This document shows, in pieces, positions 32,758 through 37,650 of a stretch of DNA of 37,650 nucleotides. The stretch's first letter is position 1, and the number at the start of each line of letters is the position of its first letter. The notes under the pieces are model-generated. The model did no database searches. It had not been told where the DNA came from and saw only the letters and a program-made list of their open reading frames with translations. Made by a program: the position numbers and the translations under genes. The stretch is from a virus, in IMG/VR virus record IMGVR_UViG_3300032311_001182, positions 1 to 37,650 of that record; one strand, 5' to 3'.

Positions 32758-33720
32758 TTACCATGCTTCCATTATGTTCATTAAATTTGGTCCCTCTACA
32801 TCAAGGGCTGACCATGATGCAGAAGTTCCATTGGTTTTTAAATATTTACCCGCATTATTTGTTTGAGTAGGCAATGCGTCAACCGTAGCCCAAGATTCTG
32901 ATGTGCCGTTTGTAGTTAAAAATTTACCACTATTTGATGTTTGAGCAGGCAATGTATATTGTGCAACTGTAGCCCAGGATTTAGATGTTCCGTCTGTAGT
33001 TAAAAATTTTCCAGAATTTCCCGTCTGAGTTGGAAGCGTTGGCTCTTTAGTTCCAAGTGCTGTAGTAATTGTTGCAGCATATGATGAATCATCATTTATT
33101 GCAGCAGCCAACTCATTTAGAGTATCTAGTGCTGCAGGAGATCCATCAATTAAATTAGTAATTGCTGAAGTAATTGCTGTATTTCTATTTGTTACTTCTG
33201 TGCTAATTGCTGAAGTAATTGCTGTATTTCTATTTGTAACCTCTGTGCTAATTGCTGAAGATAATTCTGTATCTCTTGTTATTCCTGCTGGGAGTTGAGC
33301 ATCTGGAACAAAACCATTTTGATCAAGTTCTGCGACACCGTCGGCATTTCCAAGAAGGCTAAGAGGTATATAAGTTGTTGCGGATGTGCTGCTTAATCCT
33401 GAAACTGCAGTATCAACATAAGTCTTATTGGCAATTGTACTATCTACTGCAAGTGTGATTGTATTTGCGGTATCATTATAAGTCTTTGTTATTCCAGTTC
33501 CAGCCGTAATTGCTAACTCTACTGCATCTTGAGCAAGCTCAGTTAATTCGCTAGGTAGAACATTTATAAAAGGAAGTGCTGCCCATAAATCTGAGCCATT
33601 TCCAACTTTAATTTTATTTAAAGTTTTATCAATTCCAATTTCACCATCTTTTAATATGTAGGTAGCAGAAGCCCATTGAGTAGAAGTTCCTCTTTTATGT
33701 TTGACTATACTGGTTGTCAT
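32758..33720 (-). CDS. Tail fibre with Mtd-like N-terminal domain and triple SGKFL repeat
   Basis: 320 residues. The N-terminus IVKHKRGTSTQWASATYILK, then DGEIGIDKTLNKIKVGNGSD, is Mtd_N-like. Shaft pieces match the 396-residue fibre closely (LPSELTELAQDAVELAITAG, TYIPLSLLGNADGVAELDQN). The helical unit SAISTEVTNRNTAIT occurs twice in a row here and once in the 396-residue gene. The end has three copies of about 27 residues (TGNSGKFLTTDGTSKSWATV, TSNSGKFLTTNGTSESWATV, TNNAGKYLKTNGTSASWSAL). Its start overlaps the upstream stop as ATGA. Confidence 0.8.
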   Translation of the reverse strand: MTTSIVKHKRGTSTQWASATYILKDGEIGIDKTLNKIKVGNGSDLWAALPFINVLPSELTELAQDAVELAITAGTGITKTYNDTANTITLAVDSTIANKTYVDTAVSGLSSTSATTYIPLSLLGNADGVAELDQNGFVPDAQLPAGITRDTELSSAISTEVTNRNTAITSAISTEVTNRNTAITSAITNLIDGSPAALDTLNELAAAINDDSSYAATITTALGTKEPTLPTQTGNSGKFLTTDGTSKSWATVAQYTLPAQTSNSGKFLTTNGTSESWATVDALPTQTNNAGKYLKTNGTSASWSALDVEGPNLMNIMEAW

Positions 33721-34022
33721 AGTGCACCTGCATCAATATCTTTTGTCTCATCATATTGAGATTGTGAAGTTCCGCCGTCAAATATAGTTAAGGTTGGATT
33801 ATAACTACCTGCATACACAGTGTGAATATCTCCATCGTATGTATGAATGTGATTTTCTAATAAGTATTGTGGTCCGCTTGAACCAACTGCAATCCAGTCT
33901 GTTCCTGAAAATACTCTAAGCTCTTGCGCTACTGTATTATAGTATATATCTCCAACTCGGCCTGTTAAAGGGTCTGATACTAATTCTGCGGCATTAAGGG
34001 GAACTAATCTTTTTACAGACAT
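33717..34022 (-). CDS. Small tail fibre-associated protein
   Basis: 101 residues. The first half (LVPLNAAELVSDPLTGRVGD, then IYYNTVAQELRVFSGTDWIA) is the short strand module that opens many phage fibres (G-D-I-Y-Y-N-x3-x-L-R-V-x-x-G-x-x-W). The rest (HIHTYDGDIHTVYAG) is a linker with a His/Asp stretch. It lies between two fibre genes and overlaps the second by ATGA. It may be a short attachment or adaptor piece. Confidence 0.65.
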   Translation of the reverse strand: MSVKRLVPLNAAELVSDPLTGRVGDIYYNTVAQELRVFSGTDWIAVGSSGPQYLLENHIHTYDGDIHTVYAGSYNPTLTIFDGGTSQSQYDETKDIDAGAL

Positions 34023-34032
34023 TTAAATCTCC

Positions 34033-35442
34033 TTAACCAGTAATTACGACTCTGTATGCTCCACTAGCTGGTGCTGTTGCAAATCTTAATGTTACTGCGT
34101 CTGTAGATGTGCGCTCTACATCTGTTTCAACAAGAGCTTTTGATCCCGCTGTTTCAAAAACTTGAACGGTTACGTCTAGTGATCCTAAGTTATGGTTTAC
34201 CTGTAGAAAAGTTTGGCTTGATGGATTTGCTAAATCAGCAGCATATTTTCTTGCAATTGCGTGATAGTTTGTTCCATCATTTGTTAATGTCCACTTATCT
34301 GTGGTTTCATTCCATAGTACTTCTACATCTGCAGATGTTCCACGCTCTACTCTAATTCCAGCATCTGTTACTGGTGTTCCAGTAAAGTCAGTATTAAGAT
34401 TAATCTTATTATCAACTATATTTACCTGTGTAGTATTTACTGAATTGATTGTTCCAGTTACATTTAGGTTTCCGCCAACTGTTAAATTATTAGTAATTGT
34501 TACGTCATCTGGCAAACCAATTGTTACTGTTGTACCTTCGCCTGATGTAGGTGAAACTGTTACTTCATTAGTTGTACCTTGAATATTTTGTACATAATCT
34601 CCAGTTGTATCTGTTCCTAAAGCAACAGAATTTGGTGCAACTGTAGTTGTGATTGTTACATCACCAAGGTTTGTCATTGTTGCAGAACCAGTTACATCTC
34701 CTGAAAGAGTAATTGTAGGATCTGCTACATTAAAGTCTAATTTTCCATTTGTATCATCATATGTTACAGAAATACCAGATTCAGTATTTGGAGAAGTAAC
34801 CATTCCGCCAACAATATCTTGTACACGCTCAGTATTTAATGTTACCGCACCTGATGTTACTGTAAAATCTGTTGAATCAAAGCTTGCAACACCTTTATTT
34901 GATGAAGTTGCATCTTCTGCTGATACTGTAACTGTATTATTTGTTACAGCTACGTCAATTCCTTCTCCGCCAGCAACAGTTAATGTGTCAGTTAGTAGAT
35001 TAACTGTATCTGTTCCAGTATCTCCAGCTATTGAAAGATTTGTTGCTACATCTGCTTCGCTTGCAGCAGTTAAACGACCTTGTGCATCTACTGTAAATGT
35101 TGGGATCTTTGTTGTTGAACCATATGAGCCAGCAGTTACTGCTGTATTGTCAAGATCAACTGTTAATATTCCAGTTGAATCAACGTATGTTGATGTTAAG
35201 CCAACTCCGCCGACAATTGAAGATCCAAGAATATCTTGAATAACTTCTGTGGAGCCAGACATAGGCATCCATGGACCATTAGGAGAGGCAAGTCCATTGT
35301 AGTAGTACATGATGTTACTAGATGAGTCATAATAAATCTGACCTAATACTGGGCTTGATGGTGCTGAAGCCAAATTCTGAATTCTTGCATTGAGTAGCTC
35401 ATTCTTGTTGAGGTCAATGTTGGTTACAAATAATCTTGCCAT
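34033..35442 (-). CDS. Tail fibre protein
   Basis: 469 residues. N-terminus LFVTNIDLNKNELLNARIQN, then GQIYYDSSSNIMYYYNG, is the usual fibre opening domain. The middle has T-rich beta repeats of the V-T-x-x-S-x-x-x-T type (GSATMTNLGDVTITTTVAPN, NNLTVGGNLNVTGTINSVNT) and the segment INLNTDFTGTPVTDAGIRVE, common in fibre shafts. The C-terminal domain (FLQVNHNLGSLDVTVQVFET, AVTLRFATAPASGAYRVVIT) is the HNLG-type tip. A ribosome site AGGAG lies before the ATG. Confidence 0.82.
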   Translation of the reverse strand: MARLFVTNIDLNKNELLNARIQNLASAPSSPVLGQIYYDSSSNIMYYYNGLASPNGPWMPMSGSTEVIQDILGSSIVGGVGLTSTYVDSTGILTVDLDNTAVTAGSYGSTTKIPTFTVDAQGRLTAASEADVATNLSIAGDTGTDTVNLLTDTLTVAGGEGIDVAVTNNTVTVSAEDATSSNKGVASFDSTDFTVTSGAVTLNTERVQDIVGGMVTSPNTESGISVTYDDTNGKLDFNVADPTITLSGDVTGSATMTNLGDVTITTTVAPNSVALGTDTTGDYVQNIQGTTNEVTVSPTSGEGTTVTIGLPDDVTITNNLTVGGNLNVTGTINSVNTTQVNIVDNKINLNTDFTGTPVTDAGIRVERGTSADVEVLWNETTDKWTLTNDGTNYHAIARKYAADLANPSSQTFLQVNHNLGSLDVTVQVFETAGSKALVETDVERTSTDAVTLRFATAPASGAYRVVITG

Positions 35443-35455
35443 TTTTTACTCTCCT

Positions 35456-35899
35456 TTAGGACAGGTACGCTGTCCCTGAAAATGGTTGTGCCATCGTCAG
35501 TGTTATTTGGTTAATACTATTATAGTCTATTCCCGTTTCTAATATGTCGCCTGCGCTATTTTTAATAGTCACATTTGGATTGTAGCCCAGGTTATGGGTT
35601 ATTTGAAGTGAATATACTCCACTAACTGGCCCCGTGACTTGATTAATGTTCCAAGGATAGGTTAGTGTTCCTGTGCTTAGAAGGTAGTTGTTAGACCCCT
35701 CCCAAGTTATGTCGTTTACTTTTGGTCCGTAAAATCTTGTTGTTACCTTATCATAATAAAAATCGCCTTCAAGACCTATATTATTAGATGGAGCACCAGT
35801 CCCATTAAGTATTGTTTTTCCTCTAGGACCTTGGGGGCCAGACGTGGAAATAACTACATCGTTTTTAATTTCGGTTACTATTACTCTTTCGTTGCTCAT
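35456..35899 (-). CDS. Small tail protein with collagen-like linker and HNLG tip domain
   Basis: 147 residues. The N-terminus ERVIVTEIKNDVVISTSGPQ leads into a short GPQGPRG linker and the module GTGAPSNNIGLEGDFYYDKV. The C-terminal half (GVYSLQITHNLGYNPNVTIK, then QITLTMAQPFSGTAYLS) is a common phage domain (H-N-L-G ... P-x-V-x-V/I-x-x-S-A-G-D). It overlaps the BppU_N-like gene by ATGA. It is likely a short adaptor or fibre base. Confidence 0.78.
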   Translation of the reverse strand: MSNERVIVTEIKNDVVISTSGPQGPRGKTILNGTGAPSNNIGLEGDFYYDKVTTRFYGPKVNDITWEGSNNYLLSTGTLTYPWNINQVTGPVSGVYSLQITHNLGYNPNVTIKNSAGDILETGIDYNSINQITLTMAQPFSGTAYLS

Positions 35900-36243
35900 A
35901 TTGTCACCGACCTACTTAATGTGATGTATCCTTCAAGAAGCTTTGTTCTATTTCCATTTGAATCTGTGATCATGATGTCGTAAGAAGACTTTGGATAAAA
36001 AAGACTATTTGTTTGTGCTTGAGACATTGTTACTGTCAATTTGCCTGCTGGCTGATCTATAACAATTCCGCTTGTTGGTGATGATAATGTAAATGCTAAT
36101 TTAGATCCGCCTTTTGTATCTCTAACCTGCATTTTTGCAGATGCTGAAGTTAGCGCAATTGGAAGTCCAGCATTGTCTTTGTACTCGACAATAAATGAAA
36201 ATGTAGTGTTTTGGTCAATTTCAAAATTTTTTTGCGCTGACAT
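35896..36243 (-). CDS. Baseplate or tail protein with Ig-like (BppU_N-like) domain
   Basis: 115 residues: FEIDQNTTFSFIVEYKDNAG, LPIALTSASAKMQVRDTKGG, SGIVIDQPAGKLTVTMSQAQ, then SYDIMITDSNGNRTKLLEGY. This is the order of strands of the Ig-like domain that opens baseplate upper proteins and similar phage structural proteins (D-x-N-T-x-F ... A-x-M-Q-V-R ... Y-D-I-x-I-T-D-x-x-G). It is the first gene after the putative terminator, so it may begin the appendage transcript. AGGAG lies 6 nt before the ATG. Confidence 0.72.
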   Translation of the reverse strand: MSAQKNFEIDQNTTFSFIVEYKDNAGLPIALTSASAKMQVRDTKGGSKLAFTLSSPTSGIVIDQPAGKLTVTMSQAQTNSLFYPKSSYDIMITDSNGNRTKLLEGYITLSRSVTI

Positions 36244-36260
36244 ATATCTCCTAAAATAGG

Positions 36261-36290
36261 AAAACTCCTGTACTTATTTTAGCACAGGAG
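36261..36290 (-). terminator. Putative rho-independent terminator after the holin-like gene
   Basis: On the minus strand CTCCTGT (36284-36290) and ACAGGAG (36265-36271) pair perfectly as 7 bp around a 12-nt loop, followed directly by TTTT. It lies in the 71-bp gap between the holin-like gene and the first appendage gene. The T run is short, so it may let part of transcription through. Confidence 0.5.
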
Positions 36291-36314
36291 AGTCCCTAAT
36301 TCGATATTAAATTT

Positions 36315-36551
36315 TTACTTTGCTACGAATCCGAATTCCTTGTTACTTGGGCTTAGAGCCTTAAGGATTACTGGTGCAACTGCTGCTACGCCACCTAGAA
36401 GAAGGTCTCTTGGATTTGTATTGCCAGTCATATATAGAGCAATTGCTGCTGAAAGAAATGCACGAGCATATGTTCCAAGCGCTGCTAAAATTTGTTCTGT
36501 CATTGTTACCTTTCCGTCTTTGTTTAAATCCAACTTATTGAATTTAGCCAT
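36315..36551 (-). CDS. Holin-like small membrane protein with N-terminal EF-hand loop
   Basis: 78 residues. The centre and C-terminal half carry two membrane-type segments (AALGTYARAFLSAAIALYMT and LLLGGVAAVAPVILKAL) separated by GNTNPRD. This is the plan seen in small phage holins, which open the membrane for lysis. The N-terminus, residues 8-19 (DLNKDGKVTMTE), is a perfect EF-hand calcium loop by pattern: Asp, Asn, Asp, Gly, Val and Glu at positions 1, 3, 5, 6, 8 and 12. It lies between the reductase and the appendage cluster, and no endolysin is in the window. Holin is likely but not proved. Confidence 0.65.
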   Translation of the reverse strand: MAKFNKLDLNKDGKVTMTEQILAALGTYARAFLSAAIALYMTGNTNPRDLLLGGVAAVAPVILKALSPSNKEFGFVAK

Positions 36552-36567
36552 TTTATCATCTCCATTT

Positions 36568-36604
36568 TGGGCGGGGTGCCCAGAATTTTGGGGAATATCC
36601 CCAA
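36568..36604 (-). promoter_or_regulatory. Two stem-loops in the leader of the holin-like gene
   Basis: Arms TTGGGGA (36588-36594) and TCCCCAA (36598-36604) form a 7-bp hairpin. Arms TGGGC (36568-36572) and GCCCA (36578-36582) form a second one. Both lie in the 71-bp gap between reductase stop and holin ATG, just before a GGAG ribosome site. They lack T runs on the minus strand, so they may stabilise the mRNA or tune translation rather than end transcription. Confidence 0.4.
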
Positions 36605-36622
36605 TACTATAATTCTACCACA

Positions 36623-37650
36623 TTAAGCAGATATGTCTACAAGCTCACAATTTCCATCTGAACTGCAGGCAAGGGTAGCATTGGTAGATGTGCCATCCTC
36701 TGTCTCATAAAAAGATAAATCTTCCCAGCGAATGTCTTTAGGCATCTTTGCAACAAGTGCATCGTATTCAGCCTTATCTACTTCTTGATATGGAGCCTGC
36801 TTGTATGAGTGATCTGAGTGTGGCAAGAATGAAATTCCAGACACCTCGTCAAAATGTTTATATACCCAAGCTCCAACTTCCATCCATTCATCTTCTTTTA
36901 CAGATACTGTAATTGATGGCTTATGCTCACACCATGCACGTTGGTAAACCAACCAAATGTTAAGGTGCTCAATAGCTGTTAGATCATTTCTGACAATTGC
37001 ACCCTCTGGTGCCTTTACTGGGAATGAAAATACGTATGTATCGTTTGGCTTCATTACATCATCTTCTACTGGAATCCCCACCTCTTTAAGGAAGGTAGAA
37101 ATTGGATCTCCCTTTGAACCACGAACAGTTCTAATATAGTATGGAGAATGCCAAGCATGCATTCCTGAAGATACCCCGACCAATTGAGATACTGTTCCAG
37201 AAGGCTTTACACAAGTAATAGCGGCAGACTCAGGAATCCCAATTTTCCCAGCCTCTTCTTTATTCTTTACTCTTGCTCCTTCTCTAAGGGTCATCAAGAA
37301 TGACTCTAGTGCAACCAAATCTTGTTTGCCTGACATAAACTTATGCCCGAACTGCCCAGTCAAAGAAACTCCTAGTAAGCGTTCCTCTTCTGTGTTATCT
37401 TTCCAAATCTTACGTAGATACTTAAAGTCTGTAAGAGTAGACTGCCAGGTTCCAAGAATAGTTGCTAGTTCTACTTTACGTTCAATATCTTTCTTTGTAT
37501 CATTTTCACGTAGTACGACTTCTGAAAGATTACAAAACTGGTAAGGACGTAGAATAATCTCTGAACACGGGTTAGTTCCATAGTGTATATCTGGATCTCT
37601 TCTTCCATACTTGGCTGCTTGGGCTTGAGCTGCGGCCACATTGTATATAC
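36623..37650 (-). CDS. Class II (cobalamin-dependent) ribonucleotide reductase, C-terminal part
   Basis: 342 codons are visible and the frame stays open to the right edge; the GTG at 37639 is an internal Val, not the start. It reduces ribonucleotides to deoxyribonucleotides for phage DNA synthesis. NPCSE (Cys codon at 37565-37567) is the active-site thiyl radical motif, followed by FCNLSEVVL, ERLLGVSLTGQFGH, ITCVKPSGTVSQLVGVSSGM and VTGIS-like SGISFLPHSDH. The end has a Cys pair (CSSDGNC) like the reducing pair of adenosylcobalamin reductases. Pattern is closest to the monomeric RtpR-type class II enzyme. No small subunit is seen, as expected. Confidence 0.87.
   Translation of the reverse strand, partial: IYNVAAAQAQAAKYGRRDPDIHYGTNPCSEIILRPYQFCNLSEVVLRENDTKKDIERKVELATILGTWQSTLTDFKYLRKIWKDNTEEERLLGVSLTGQFGHKFMSGKQDLVALESFLMTLREGARVKNKEEAGKIGIPESAAITCVKPSGTVSQLVGVSSGMHAWHSPYYIRTVRGSKGDPISTFLKEVGIPVEDDVMKPNDTYVFSFPVKAPEGAIVRNDLTAIEHLNIWLVYQRAWCEHKPSITVSVKEDEWMEVGAWVYKHFDEVSGISFLPHSDHSYKQAPYQEVDKAEYDALVAKMPKDIRWEDLSFYETEDGTSTNATLACSSDGNCELVDISA

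Noticed and set aside
23681-33720. Diversity-generating retroelement acting on Mtd-like fibres
   Set aside because: Mtd-like N-terminal domains are present, but no reverse transcriptase, no template repeat and no adenine-biased variable repeat were seen in the window. A DGR outside the window cannot be excluded.
36612-36642. TAGAAT with an upstream TTGTAG as a promoter for the holin-like gene
   Set aside because: Spacing is 19 and the -35 is poor; too weak to list.

Overview
The window is part of the genome of a tailed double-stranded DNA phage (Caudoviricetes) or of a prophage-like relative. All the genes I accept lie on the minus strand, so transcription runs from high to low coordinates. 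The head genes identify it: an HK97-fold major capsid protein (cut by the left edge), an XkdF/S78-like prohead protease with a long scaffold-like tail, and a PBSX/SPP1-type portal. A class II (cobalamin-dependent) ribonucleotide reductase is cut by the right edge. The DNA is AT-rich. Genes are packed tightly and usually joined by ATGA or TAATG overlaps. No stretch over 300 bases lacks a gene. I see no tRNA, IS element, CRISPR, integrase or terminase. The host cannot be read from the sequence. Several genes with no Shine-Dalgarno sequence and a TATAAT/TAAAAT box 6-8 nt before the ATG would fit an actinobacterial host that uses leaderless mRNAs, but this is inference.

Layout in the direction of transcription: (1) 37650-36315, the ribonucleotide reductase end and a small holin-like protein that carries an EF-hand loop. 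(2) 36243-4305, about 32 kb of virion appendage genes: some 35 fibre, adhesin, lectin, collagen-like, glycine-rich and chaperone-like proteins, with a glycosyltransferase and a few small conserved phage proteins between them. (3) 4238-1, a small protein, portal, protease/scaffold and capsid protein, preceded by a 66-bp gap that holds a perfect inverted repeat over a TTGACA box.

The appendage region is built from repeatedly duplicated parts: four tandem paralogues of about 125 residues, two or three Mtd-like fibres with one shared shaft block, two glycine-rich adhesins and a third protein with the same N-terminal tag, two MPDY coiled-coil proteins, three copies of a small beta domain, and three collagen-like (GPT/GAT) proteins. 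Two of the collagen-like genes flank the glycosyltransferase. The products probably assemble into several alternative or layered receptor-binding appendages with dedicated small chaperones.

The most unusual gene is the 410-residue protein at 28013-29245. A beta-sandwich appears to be interrupted by about 212 residues holding 32 cysteines in two different tandem repeat types. The second most unusual feature is the set of leaderless-type promoters plus the operator-like palindrome before the head genes.
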